Of a DNA stretch of 32,233 bases, positions 23,530 to 31,022 are shown piece by piece. Position 1 is the stretch's first letter; each line of letters begins with the position of its first letter. This stretch comes from an uncultured beta proteobacterium (GTDB taxonomy: Bacteria > Pseudomonadota > Gammaproteobacteria > Burkholderiales > SG8-39). The translations under genes and the position numbers were made by a program. The stretch is taken from the NCBI GenBank assembly GCA_902826155.1, contig CADEDU010000010.1, positions 36,347-68,579 of the forward strand, read 5' to 3'. The notes under the pieces are model-generated. The model did no database searches. It was not told where the DNA came from and was given only the letters and a program-made list of their open reading frames with translations.

Positions 23530-24231
23530 TCAGCCCCGGTCACCGTTGCGCAAGCGCTCGACTGTCGCTTCCAGCTCCGCGATGCGCCGATCCCGCTCAT
23601 CGAGCGCTGCCCGGACTTCTTCCTCATCGAGGCGTCGCGGTATGTGCTGCGGACAGTTGGCGTCCCAAGCGCTGACCGTGAAGACGATCACTTGCTCGGG
23701 TCGCGCTTTCTGGTTGGCAGGCATCAAATGCTGCACCAGCGATCTATCGCCTTCGATCACCTGCGCCGTGCCCCATATCTTGATGCGGCTTCGTTGAGCG
23801 AAGTCGATCAGGAACAGATGTGCCTTCGGGTTCTCCGCCAGATTGCCCTGCGTGATGTACTGGCGGTTACCGACGAAATCGACGAATGCTATGCGGTGCT
23901 CATCCAATACCCGCAGAAAACCGGCGGGTCCGCCGCGGTGCTGGATGTAGGGCTGTCCATCAGCGCTGGATGTTGCGAGGAACACGCTGCGCTGCGCTTC
24001 GATGAACGTCTTGAGCTCGGCATCGATCGTCGTCTGCCACGAACCGCGCTGCTCCATGCGCGCATACGCGTCGCGCGAGCCTTTGCGAGCCTGAATGGCC
24101 TTCACCGAGCCGGTGAAGGCGACGTCGCTCGAGTTCCGCGCGATACCGGGCTGCTGCTGCGCCGGCGCGAGATGCGGGTGCGCATTGGCGGGTGCGTCTT
24201 CAGCGATAGCGGGGGATGGGATGCGAGGCAT
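23530..24231 (-). CDS. PNPOx-fold (pyridoxamine 5'-phosphate oxidase-like) FMN-binding protein
   Basis: A 233-residue cytoplasmic protein with a pyridoxamine-phosphate-oxidase-like split beta-barrel (about residues 70-185). Typical segments are FIEAQRSVFLATSSADGQPY (first strands), AFVDFVGNRQYITQGNLAEN (flavin phosphate side) and AHLFLIDFAQRSRIKIWGTA. The N-terminal 60 residues are low in family character. The C-terminus (about 201-233) is a charged heptad-like helix, EEEVRAALDERDRRIAELEA, likely a short coiled coil. Relatives bind FMN or haem, or reduce small electrophiles; the exact role is unknown. It is divergent from a LysR regulator with a dyad next to that gene's start, so regulation by that protein is likely. 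Confidence 0.82.
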   Translation of the reverse strand: MPRIPSPAIAEDAPANAHPHLAPAQQQPGIARNSSDVAFTGSVKAIQARKGSRDAYARMEQRGSWQTTIDAELKTFIEAQRSVFLATSSADGQPYIQHRGGPAGFLRVLDEHRIAFVDFVGNRQYITQGNLAENPKAHLFLIDFAQRSRIKIWGTAQVIEGDRSLVQHLMPANQKARPEQVIVFTVSAWDANCPQHIPRRLDEEEVRAALDERDRRIAELEATVERLRNGDRG

Positions 24232-24325
24232 GACTCGAGCTCCATGGCCGGACCGGGGGATTCCGGTGCAGACACTCTAGAAACTTCCGATCCGTGAAAC
24301 TAGACTGCAATAATCTGAATCACTA

Positions 24326-24340
24326 TTCCAAAAATTGGAA
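24326..24340. promoter_or_regulatory. Candidate LysR-type operator (dyad with T-N11-A)
   Basis: TTCCAA and TTGGAA flank AAA (24326-24340). Within it lies a T-N11-A pair (24327 and 24339) on a dyad axis, the consensus form of a LysR-family recognition site. It ends two bases before the LysR ATG (24343) and about 95 bases before the divergent flavoprotein gene. The placement suits autorepression together with control of the neighbour. Confidence 0.5.
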
Positions 24341-24342
24341 AC

Positions 24343-25311
24343 ATGGATCGTCTCGATGCGATGGCCGTGTTTGTCGCTGTTGTCGGCGAGGGCAGCCTGT
24401 CCGCGGCCGCGCGCAGGCTCAACGTGCCACTGGCCACGGTGAGCCGCAAGCTCTCTGATCTGGAGGCGCACCTCAAGACCCGGTTGCTGATCCGCTCCAC
24501 GCGCCAGCTCACCTTGACCGATCCCGGGCGCGACTACCTCGAAGCGTCTCGCCAGATCCTCGAGCAAATCGACGAGGCCGAGCGCGCGGCATCCGGCGCC
24601 TATGCCGATGCGAAAGGCGAACTCGTCGTGGCCGCGCCGTTGGTGCTCGGCCGGATGCACGCGGTTCCTGTAGTCGCGGCGTTCCTCGATCAGTACGCCG
24701 AGGTGGATGTGCGGTTGCTGCTGGGCGATCGCAACGTCAACCTGCTGGAGGAACACGTGGACGTGGCGCTGCGTGTCGGCGTGCTGCCCGACAGCAACCT
24801 CGTGGCGAAGCCGCTCGGCACGATTCGGCTCGTGGTGTGCGCGAGCCCTGCGTACCTGGCGCGATTCGGAGTGCCGATCTCGCCGGCGCACCTGAGCGAT
24901 CACCGCTGCGTCACCTTCGAGCAATTGACGGCACCGAGGGCGTGGAGCTTCTCCAGCGCAAAGGGATCGCAACGCGTTCCTGTCCGATCGCGCCTGAGCG
25001 TGACCACGGCTGATGCCGCGATTGCGGCCGCCATCGCCGGTGTGGGCCTCACGCGTGTTCTGTCGTACCAAGTCGCTGATGCGCTACACGATGGCACCCT
25101 TGTTCGCGTGCTGGAAGAGTACGAGCCCGCCGGGCGACCAGTCAGTCTCATCCACGCGGGGCAAGGACGCCTGCCGATGAAGTCCAGAGCCTTCATCGAC
25201 TTCGCCGCGCCGCGGCTGAGCGAACGGCTGGCCAGCCCCACCGCTGAGCGTCAGAAAGGAACTGGGCGCCCGCCCTCCGGCATCAAGCGGCGACGAGGTT
25301 CAGCGAAGTGA
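24343..25311 (+). CDS. LysR-family transcriptional regulator
   Basis: A 322-residue LysR regulator. The winged helix-turn-helix spans about residues 3-60 (MAVFVAVVGEGSLSAAARRL, then VPLATVSRKLSDLEAHLKTR). The effector-binding domain runs from about 92 to 292 (GELVVAAPLVLGRMHAVPVV; LLEEHVDVALRVGVL; TTADAAIAAAIAGVGLTRVL). The C-terminal 30 residues are a basic, probably disordered tail (ERQKGTGRPPSGIKRRRG). The ATG is closely preceded by the palindromic operator candidate, with no clear ribosome site, so expression is probably low. By the usual rule for LysR genes it should control the divergent PNPOx-like gene. The co-inducer is unknown. Confidence 0.92.
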   Translation: MDRLDAMAVFVAVVGEGSLSAAARRLNVPLATVSRKLSDLEAHLKTRLLIRSTRQLTLTDPGRDYLEASRQILEQIDEAERAASGAYADAKGELVVAAPLVLGRMHAVPVVAAFLDQYAEVDVRLLLGDRNVNLLEEHVDVALRVGVLPDSNLVAKPLGTIRLVVCASPAYLARFGVPISPAHLSDHRCVTFEQLTAPRAWSFSSAKGSQRVPVRSRLSVTTADAAIAAAIAGVGLTRVLSYQVADALHDGTLVRVLEEYEPAGRPVSLIHAGQGRLPMKSRAFIDFAAPRLSERLASPTAERQKGTGRPPSGIKRRRGSAK

Positions 25312-25414
25312 GGTGCGCTGCTCCGTCGCGGGTACCGACGCTTACATCCGCCGCTGCGCGCCGATCGCGTTGTCTCCCAGTAGACGTGTATCAGCGGACG
25401 TCGACGCGACCGCC

Positions 25415-26062
25415 TCACACCCACGGCGGCGCAAACCCCTCCTGCTCGAACGCGCGCTGCACTGCGGGGCGCGCGAGCACCCTTTCGAGGTACGGCCCGA
25501 GGTGTGGCAGGCTGCGTGCGGGTCGCGCGAAACCGCGGGTCCAGCGGCACAGCATCATCGCGTACGGATCCACCGCACTGTAGTGCTCGCCTTGCATCCA
25601 CGGCTGGCCATGTTGCGCGAGTTCGGCATCGAGTTGGTCGAGCAGCGTGCCAACTCGCTTTTCAGCGTGCGCTTTGATCTGCGCGGCGCCGGATGCATTG
25701 CCTTCGTCGACCAGGCGCTCCGGGTAGAAGTAGTGAATCAGGGTCGCCTGGAGCGTGTTGGTGAGCCAGACCATGCGCTTGTAGAAATGCGCGCGCTGCG
25801 TGGTTCCCAGCGCGGGGGCCAAACCGGCGCTCGGGTGCGTGTCCACCAGATGCAAGCAGATCGCCGCGGTCTCGTAGAGCACGAACTCGCCATCGACCAG
25901 CACCGGGATCAGGCCGTTCGGATTGAGCTTCAGGTAGGCGGCCGACTTGTGCGCGTTACGCGTGCGATCGACGAGTTCGAGCCGGTACGGCACGCCGAGT
26001 TCTTCGAGCACGACGTGCGGAGTGAGACTGGCATTGCCGGGGTAGTAGTGGAGTGTCAGCAT
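25415..26062 (-). CDS. Glutathione S-transferase family protein
   Basis: A 215-residue GST. The N-terminal thioredoxin-like domain (1 to about 80) has MLTLHYYPGNASLTPHVVLE with a Ser in the usual catalytic region, LNPNGLIPVLVDGEFVLYET with the conserved cis-Pro (IPVL) and the glutathione-binding Glu-Thr (YETAAI). The helical C-terminal domain holds FYKRMVWLTNTLQATLIHYF and DPYAMMLCRWTRG. The start at 26062 marks the first beta strand. An in-frame ATG 10 residues upstream is possible, while the frame further upstream encodes an unrelated hydrolase fragment. It is cytoplasmic, probably acting in conjugation of electrophiles or as a glutathione-dependent isomerase; the substrate is unknown. It converges with the LysR gene over about 100 bases in which I see no feature. 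Confidence 0.9.
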   Translation of the reverse strand: MLTLHYYPGNASLTPHVVLEELGVPYRLELVDRTRNAHKSAAYLKLNPNGLIPVLVDGEFVLYETAAICLHLVDTHPSAGLAPALGTTQRAHFYKRMVWLTNTLQATLIHYFYPERLVDEGNASGAAQIKAHAEKRVGTLLDQLDAELAQHGQPWMQGEHYSAVDPYAMMLCRWTRGFARPARSLPHLGPYLERVLARPAVQRAFEQEGFAPPWV

Positions 26063-26199
26063 GCGTTTCAGGCGGTCGTGCGGGGCGGGCATTGTGCGCG
26101 CGTTGGCGTGCGCGCGCGGACGCGGCCATCGCCGATCACATCGGCTGCGCCGATCTGTCCCTGCCACCAGCGGAACTCCTTGCCGCGATAGCGGCACAT

Positions 26200-26326
26200 C
26201 GGTCCAAGAAGGCCAATCGCGCGCGACATTCGATATCCAGGTCGCAGCGCGGATCAGCGGATAGCCGTGGCCCGATACGGCGTAGGTGATGCGCAGCCGG
26301 TCCGCAGTCTGGGCAAACCCGATGCG
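26200..26326 (-). pseudogene. N-terminal fragment of an alpha/beta hydrolase
   Basis: Immediately after the methyltransferase stop, the minus strand reads RIGFAQTADRLRITYAVSGH then GYPLIRAATWISNVARDWPS. This matches the opening strands of alpha/beta hydrolases often fused to LuxR- or cyclase-type proteins (consensus IxFxxTxDGVRIAYAxxGxG, then PLVxAxxWxxHLexDWxS). The match ends near 26200; the nucleophile elbow, acid and His are absent. No ribosome site or start codon precedes it, and it sits between two intact genes in the 269-base interval 26063-26331. I interpret it as a gene remnant left by rearrangement. The remaining sequence down to the GST start shows nothing recognisable. Confidence 0.5.
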
Positions 26327-26331
26327 CCCAG

Positions 26332-27228
26332 CTACTGCCGCCGCCCCGCGATGAACGCCACGGTTGCCTCCGGCAAGCTCGGCAGGACGCACACACTGTG
26401 GAATCCCTCTTCACGTAGACGCGCTACGAGCGCCGCTGCACCAGGGGCGCTCCCGCCAAACAACGCCGCCCGCAGCTGCATGAGTGCTGCCGTTAGCGGC
26501 GCGGTGGCCGACTTGAAGAACGCCACGATCAGCCACCCGTTTGGTCGCAACGCCGCGAGCACGCGCGGCAGCGCGGCGGCAATGGTCGCCTCTGACAGGA
26601 ACGCGCCGGGCAACCACACGAGGTCGAACGCATCGCGATCGTCGATCGCTTCGGCAAGCTGGCAGCGCAGCTCGATGCGCTCGGCCAGGCCCGTGGACGC
26701 GACATTGCTGCGCGCAAGGTCGAGCGCCGCCGGCCACGGATCGATGCCGACGATGCGCAGCCGCGGCCATTCGCGCGCCATGCCGATCGACAGGCGCGCA
26801 ACGCCGCAGCCGACATCGAGGAAGCACGCATCAGGCGCGGCAAGGCGCGGCGCAAGGCCCTCCAGCATCGGCGCGAGCGATTGCCGCAAGCGAGCGGCGA
26901 AGCCCGCTGACGCCGCACCGGCGGCTTGCAACAGCCGTGGGTCGGTGTGCGCCCAACCAACGCCTTGCGGTGCATCGAACATCAATCGCGTGTTCAGCAA
27001 TGCCAGCGTCTGCATCTCGCCCACCAGCGGCGCGAGCGCAGCGCGATCGGCGGCACGCACCGCATCGTCAACACCGAGCGCGGCGGCCACCCCATCGAGC
27101 GCCGTCAACAAGCGCGCATCGATCGGGCGATCGTCGATTCGCGCGGCGAGCAATGCGCCGAGTGCTGCCAGCGCGCCGGCTGACTCCTGGCAACGCGCGA
27201 GCGTTGCGCGCAGCGTATCAATGCTCAC
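26332..27228 (-). CDS. Class I SAM-dependent methyltransferase
   Basis: A 298-residue protein from a GTG start. An all-helical N-terminal region (about 1-130), rich in Ala/Leu, precedes a Rossmann-like methyltransferase domain. This has motif I FLDVGCGVARLSIGM (136-150), the acidic strand-2 motif IVGIDPWPAALDLA (159-172), the motif II-like AFDLVWLPGAFLSE and RPNGWLIVAFF near the strand-5 region. It is cytoplasmic and its substrate is unknown; the N-terminal helical region suggests a small-molecule O-methyltransferase type. The GTG (27228) overlaps the TGA of a 21-codon upstream ORF, so translation is probably coupled. The frame is open far upstream (to 27816), but that sequence is antisense to the LysR gene and not protein-like. 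Confidence 0.82.
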   Translation of the reverse strand: MSIDTLRATLARCQESAGALAALGALLAARIDDRPIDARLLTALDGVAAALGVDDAVRAADRAALAPLVGEMQTLALLNTRLMFDAPQGVGWAHTDPRLLQAAGAASAGFAARLRQSLAPMLEGLAPRLAAPDACFLDVGCGVARLSIGMAREWPRLRIVGIDPWPAALDLARSNVASTGLAERIELRCQLAEAIDDRDAFDLVWLPGAFLSEATIAAALPRVLAALRPNGWLIVAFFKSATAPLTAALMQLRAALFGGSAPGAAALVARLREEGFHSVCVLPSLPEATVAFIAGRRQ

Positions 27229-27290
27229 GGCGCACCGGCTGCGACGAATGCCAGCGCAAGGCCGGGTAAGGCAATGAGAAGAGGTTTCAT
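27225..27290 (-). CDS. 21-residue hydrophobic leader-like ORF, coupled to methyltransferase
   Basis: An ATG at 27290 with a strong ribosome site (AAAGGAG, seven bases upstream) opens a 21-residue reading: MKPLLIALPGLALAFVAAGA, then P and TGA. The peptide is like a bare signal sequence or a single membrane span. Its TGA overlaps the methyltransferase GTG (sequence GTGA), and that GTG has no good ribosome site of its own, so the small ORF may deliver ribosomes to it. It could be a true small membrane peptide, a translation leader, or the stump of a secreted-protein gene whose body was lost. No homolog is recognised. Confidence 0.45.
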   Translation of the reverse strand: MKPLLIALPGLALAFVAAGAP

Positions 27291-27374
27291 CGGGGACTCC
27301 TTTGGAAAGTGAGAGGCCCGCGCAGCGTGCCCGCCGCCGCACCGCTTGCCCATTCGGCACGTGCGCCCAAGGCT

Positions 27375-27388
27375 GTGCACGAATGCAC
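27375..27388. promoter_or_regulatory. Inverted repeat between divergent methyltransferase and LysR genes
   Basis: GTGCA and TGCAC flank CGAA, 20 to 34 bases before the LysR ATG and within the 118-base divergent gap. It could be the regulator's binding site, but the arms are short and it lacks a clean T-N11-A. Confidence 0.3.
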
Positions 27389-27408
27389 GACGCGGTTACG
27401 ATTCCCCC

Positions 27409-28341
27409 ATGCGCAAGGCCGGCGACATCGACTGGGACGATCTGCGCTTCTTCCTGCGCGCCGCACAGGCGGGCACGCTCGCCGGCGCGGCACGCGCGCT
27501 CGCGGTCGAGCACACGACGATCGGCCGGCGACTCAACGCGCTCGAGCGTGCGCTTGGTGCCCCGCTCGTCATTCGCCGGCCCGACGGCTTGCGGCTGACC
27601 CCGCTTGGCACTCGCGTGCTCTCGCACGTCGAGGAGATCGACCGCGCCGCGCGCGCGATCGTCGAGCAGGCAGCGGCGGATCGTCGGCGCGTGCGTCTCG
27701 CCGCGCCCTCCGGTTTTGCCGCACTTATCACTGGAGAGTTGCCGCGCCTCGCGCGCGCGCACGCCGACGTGTCGCTCGAATTGCTGAGCGGCAGCCGGCC
27801 GGTCGACATCAAGCACGGAGAAGCCGATCTCGCCTTGCGCGTGGGGCCGGTGACCGATCCGGATCTGGTGGCGCAGAACGTCGGCACGATGGGCTGGGCG
27901 CTGTATGCCGCGCGCACGTACGTTGAGCGGCGCGGCGCGCCGGACGATGTCGATAACCTGAGCGGCTACGACATCATCGACTACGACGCGAGTCTCGCCG
28001 CTGTCCCCGGCGCTGAGTGGTTGAAGGCCCGCAGCGCCGGCACGACCGTGGTGCTGCGCAGCCGCGAGTTGACCGACATGCTCGCGGCCGTCAAGGCGGG
28101 CCTCGGCCTCGCCGCATTGCCGTGTTTGTTGGGCGAGGGCGATCCGGAATTGCTGCGCCTGACCAAGGGCGTCATCGGCAGCCGCTCGCTCGCGCTCGTC
28201 TACCGACGGCCGATGTTGCGCGTCGCCCCGGTGCGAGCGGTCATTCGCTTCGTTGCGGAGTTGCTACGCGAACATGCGGCAACGATCAGCGGCGCAAGCC
28301 GCGATCGCAGGGCGCCGAGCAGCCGACAAGAATTCGACTAG
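27409..28341 (+). CDS. LysR-family transcriptional regulator
   Basis: A 310-residue LysR protein. The DNA-binding domain (about 8-68) reads IDWDDLRFFLRAAQAGTLAG, then EHTTIGRRLNALERALGAPL; the 'WDDLRFFL' opening is typical of a LysR subgroup with HTTIGRR recognition helices. The effector domain (about 95-295) includes VDIKHGEADLALRVG and MLAAVKAGLGLAALPCLLGE. The ATG at 27409 was chosen over an in-frame ATG at 27346 because the wHTH begins directly after it. It is divergent from the small-ORF/methyltransferase pair, its most likely target. Its TAG is interleaved with the stop codon of the convergent receptor gene (shared CTAG). Confidence 0.92.
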   Translation: MRKAGDIDWDDLRFFLRAAQAGTLAGAARALAVEHTTIGRRLNALERALGAPLVIRRPDGLRLTPLGTRVLSHVEEIDRAARAIVEQAAADRRRVRLAAPSGFAALITGELPRLARAHADVSLELLSGSRPVDIKHGEADLALRVGPVTDPDLVAQNVGTMGWALYAARTYVERRGAPDDVDNLSGYDIIDYDASLAAVPGAEWLKARSAGTTVVLRSRELTDMLAAVKAGLGLAALPCLLGEGDPELLRLTKGVIGSRSLALVYRRPMLRVAPVRAVIRFVAELLREHAATISGASRDRRAPSSRQEFD

Positions 28342-29330
28342 CGCACGCCCGCCCGCGCCAGATAGCGCAGATCGACGAACCGCTCCGCATCGGGAAGCGG
28401 CGGCTGTATCCGTCCGGCTTCGGCCATGAAAGCGATGACCTGCGCCACGCCCTTCGGGTCGATCTCGCCTCTGAGCGGCAGCGCTTTGCGACCGGGTTGC
28501 GCATAGAGATCGAGCACGCGCTCGGCAATGCCCGGGGGAACGCTGGTGATATCGACGATCGCAGCGACCACCGCGGCGCGGCGTGCCGGGTCACGAATCA
28601 TGGCGAACGATGCGGCCAGCGCACGCACGTAGCGCGTCACGAGATCCGCATTGGCTGAGGCCCAGGAGCGGCGCGTGGCGGTGACGGTGTAGAGATACTC
28701 GGGCACGGCGTCGTTGGAGATGCCAAGCACGCGATAGCCTTCAGCCTGCGCCAACACGTCCTGCGGCTGGCCGAGCGGCACCGCGTCGCAGCCGCCCGTT
28801 CGCAGGCAATTCAGTCGCGCAGGCGTGCCGTCGATCATCTTCATGCGCACGTCGCTCTCGCGTACGCCGTGCAGCGCGAACAGCTTGCGCATCGAGTAGG
28901 CAATGCTGCCGCCCGGATCGGCCATGCCGACGGTCCGCCCCTTCAGATCGGCAACGCGTGCGATCTCCGGTCGCGCGACCAGCGAATAGATCGGGTCGTT
29001 GAACTCCGCGGCGATCGCCACGGCATCAGAGCCGGCGAGCGCCGCGCGCACCAAGAACGGCGTGGCAACGTGGGTGATATCGACCGTGTCGTCGTGCAGC
29101 GCATCGATCATGCGATCCGCGCCGCCGGGAACGATGATCACGACGCGAAAATCGATGCCCTCGCGCCGGAACAACCCTTCACGCTCGGCGAGCACGACAG
29201 GCAGCGAGTAGACGCTCTTGTGCGCCGACATCGCCTGCCCGTAGCGCAGCAGCTTGCCCTCGGCCCATGCGTTGCATGCGGCGGCGGCAAGCGCGAGCGC
29301 GAGCGCTACTACGATTTTTGCATCTGACAC
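28338..29330 (-). CDS. Thi5/NMT1-like ABC transporter substrate-binding protein (orphan)
   Basis: A 330-residue periplasmic receptor of the NMT1/Thi5-like (also SsuA/TauA-like) fold. A GTG start (29330) gives a signal peptide (SDAKIVVALALALAAAACNA, possible cut after NAWA; the AAAC segment is only a weak lipobox). Family features are SLPVVLAEREGLFRREGIDF, IIVPGGADRMIDALHDDTVD and VADLKGRTVGMADPGGSI. The start overlaps the last 22 bases of the upstream secreted-protein gene; the longer frame to 29414 is antiphase to that gene. No permease or ATPase genes accompany it. Relatives bind pyrimidine precursors, sulfonates or nitrate; with a dihydroorotate-dehydrogenase-like enzyme in the same operon a pyrimidine-like ligand is possible, but this is inference. 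Confidence 0.82.
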   Translation of the reverse strand: MSDAKIVVALALALAAAACNAWAEGKLLRYGQAMSAHKSVYSLPVVLAEREGLFRREGIDFRVVIIVPGGADRMIDALHDDTVDITHVATPFLVRAALAGSDAVAIAAEFNDPIYSLVARPEIARVADLKGRTVGMADPGGSIAYSMRKLFALHGVRESDVRMKMIDGTPARLNCLRTGGCDAVPLGQPQDVLAQAEGYRVLGISNDAVPEYLYTVTATRRSWASANADLVTRYVRALAASFAMIRDPARRAAVVAAIVDITSVPPGIAERVLDLYAQPGRKALPLRGEIDPKGVAQVIAFMAEAGRIQPPLPDAERFVDLRYLARAGVR

Positions 29331-29692
29331 TCGACTTCCACTGCCCGCATCGCGCGGCCGGCCGGTGCCGGACGGCGCACCACGCGGATCTGCCGGTAAC
29401 CCGGCTTCTCGCACGCGATCTTCACTTCATTCGGATTGATCTTCTTGTTGAAGCCCGGCAGCTGATAGGCACCCGAGGCGTTGCTGCGCGTGACCATCGC
29501 CGGCCCTTCGCGTGGGGTCGCGGTCACGCGCGCGTTGTCGACCGGTTTGCCAGCCGCGTCGAGCACCACACCGAAATAGCTGGGCCCTTCGTCCGGGGCC
29601 GGACCGCCCCCCTCCGGCTCACGGTTGGCGCCCGCCAGCACTTGTGCCGGCAGCAATGCAATGACAAGCAATGCGAGCCGAATGAATTTCAT
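29309..29692 (-). CDS. Small secreted protein with carboxypeptidase-regulatory-like fold
   Basis: A 127-residue protein with a signal peptide (MKFIRLALLVIALLPAQVLA, cut after VLA). The mature part, after an acidic/Pro-Gly linker (REPEGGGPAPDEGPS), reads YFGVVLDAAGKPVDNARVTA and later TRSNASGAYQLPGF. This is the pattern of carboxypeptidase-regulatory/CNA-B-type beta sandwiches (GxVxDxxGxPVxxAxVxx ... SxxxGxY). A GGAG ribosome site precedes the ATG at 29692. It lies 57 bases after the dehydrogenase stop and overlaps the receptor gene, so it is the middle gene of a three-gene operon. The function is unknown; such domains mostly mediate binding in the periplasm. Confidence 0.72.
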   Translation of the reverse strand: MKFIRLALLVIALLPAQVLAGANREPEGGGPAPDEGPSYFGVVLDAAGKPVDNARVTATPREGPAMVTRSNASGAYQLPGFNKKINPNEVKIACEKPGYRQIRVVRRPAPAGRAMRAVEVECQMQKS

Positions 29693-29749
29693 CGCTACTC
29701 CACGCGTGTGGTGGGCAGAGGATTGTGCACCCAACTCGAATTCATCGGT

Positions 29750-30895
29750 TCACACCGCATCTGCACGGGCTTTGACCTCGCACGCCAGGTACGGATTGAA
29801 CGTTGCCGCGGTGCTCGACACCGCTGCGCACGCACCGGCGTCGATGAACGCGCGCACGTCGTCGACGGTGGTGATGCCGCCGCAGCCGATCACCTGCAGC
29901 GGCAGTTTCAAGCGATCAATGGTATCGATCCCAGCGCGTGCCGCATTCAGCGACATCGTCATGATCGCCGCACCGGTCACCCCCGCGCGCTCGCGGCCTG
30001 CGCCGAAGTAGGGCTGGCCGTCGCGGCCGACCACCCGGCGCGCGGGCGCATTCACCATGACCAGTCCGTCGGCGGCGCCGGCCACCGTTTTGCAGAATGC
30101 GGCCAATCGCTCGGCGTCGTTGATCGCACCGATCTTCAATAGCAATGGCTTGTCGCTGGTTGCCTGCTTGACCGCCTTGGCGATGCGGCCTGCGAGTTCG
30201 ACATTCAGAAACAGCTGCCCTTCGGCCTTGCCCACGTTGGGACAGGAGAAGTTCGCCTCGATGATCTGCGCGCCGGCGGCCGATGCCCAGCGCGCGCACT
30301 GCGCGAAGTCGGCGATGAACGCCTCCTCGGTGATGTCGGGCACGGCCGAGCCGACCACCGAGACGATCAACACCTGACCTGCTCCGATCAGCGTGCGCGC
30401 GCGCGCAATGTCTTCACGCCACACATCGGGATGCCGCGAAGGCATGCCGAACGATCCGCCGGTGGTGGTGCCGATGGCAACACGCGGATCACGTTCAGCG
30501 ATCATCACCGCACCGTTCGGATCGGCCAACGCCGGCGCGAGCGACGTTTCATCGAGATAGATCCAGTTGGGCGGCGTACCGCACAAGCGCGGCAGACTGC
30601 GCACCGTCTTGTAGGTAAGCAGATCGAAGCCCAGGCGCGCATAGGTGTCGATCCAGCGGCTGTTGGGCAGGATGCTCGCCGCCACGCCGAAGCGCGAGCG
30701 CACCGGATAGCCGAAGAACGATTTCATCGGCGTGACCGGAACCTGCGGCCACGGCCCGTTGAAATCGGGGCCATGGTCGTAGTTCCACTCGAAGCTCTGA
30801 TCGAAGCGATAGGTCGGTCTGACTGGCGCGGGATCGAGCGATGCGCCGGTATCGGCGCGTGGCGATTCACTGGCAGCGCGAACGGGTGATTGCAT
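29750..30895 (-). CDS. Dihydroorotate dehydrogenase-like flavoprotein
   Basis: A 381-residue FMN enzyme of the dihydroorotate dehydrogenase family, with a TIM barrel. The substrate/catalytic loop EANFSCPN (residues 213-220) carries Asn215, Cys218 and Asn220. The Cys is the base found in class 1 enzymes rather than the Ser of class 2. Phosphate-binding glycines appear in VIGCGGITTVDDVRAFIDAG, and KPLLLKIG supplies the FMN-contacting Lys strand. The N-terminal 65 residues (RPTYRFDQSFEWNYDHGPDF, NGPWPQVPVTP) are longer than in PyrD and unlike it, so this is probably not the housekeeping pyrimidine-biosynthesis enzyme. There is no electron-transfer partner gene nearby. It heads an operon with a secreted protein and a Thi5-like receptor. 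AGGAG lies about 10 bases before the ATG. Confidence 0.85.
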   Translation of the reverse strand: MQSPVRAASESPRADTGASLDPAPVRPTYRFDQSFEWNYDHGPDFNGPWPQVPVTPMKSFFGYPVRSRFGVAASILPNSRWIDTYARLGFDLLTYKTVRSLPRLCGTPPNWIYLDETSLAPALADPNGAVMIAERDPRVAIGTTTGGSFGMPSRHPDVWREDIARARTLIGAGQVLIVSVVGSAVPDITEEAFIADFAQCARWASAAGAQIIEANFSCPNVGKAEGQLFLNVELAGRIAKAVKQATSDKPLLLKIGAINDAERLAAFCKTVAGAADGLVMVNAPARRVVGRDGQPYFGAGRERAGVTGAAIMTMSLNAARAGIDTIDRLKLPLQVIGCGGITTVDDVRAFIDAGACAAVSSTAATFNPYLACEVKARADAV

Positions 30896-31022
30896 GGCGA
30901 GCTACTCCTGTGGATGGGTCAATCTAGCCCGGTACCGGCATGCACGCAAGCAAGTAACCGTGGCGCATGCTTGCCGATCGCGGCGATTGTTTGTAGCGTC
31001 GGTGGCCCACGAAGGATGAACG

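Noticed and set aside
27225..27290. Programmed frameshift joining the 21-residue ORF to the methyltransferase as one secreted protein
   Set aside because: No slippery sequence is seen, and a cytosolic methyltransferase with a signal peptide is unlikely. The GTGA overlap explains the arrangement more simply.
26332..27816. A 494-residue version of the methyltransferase reaching into the LysR gene
   Set aside because: The extra 196 residues are antisense to the LysR coding region and have no protein character; the GTG at 27228 is coupled to a short ORF with a good ribosome site.
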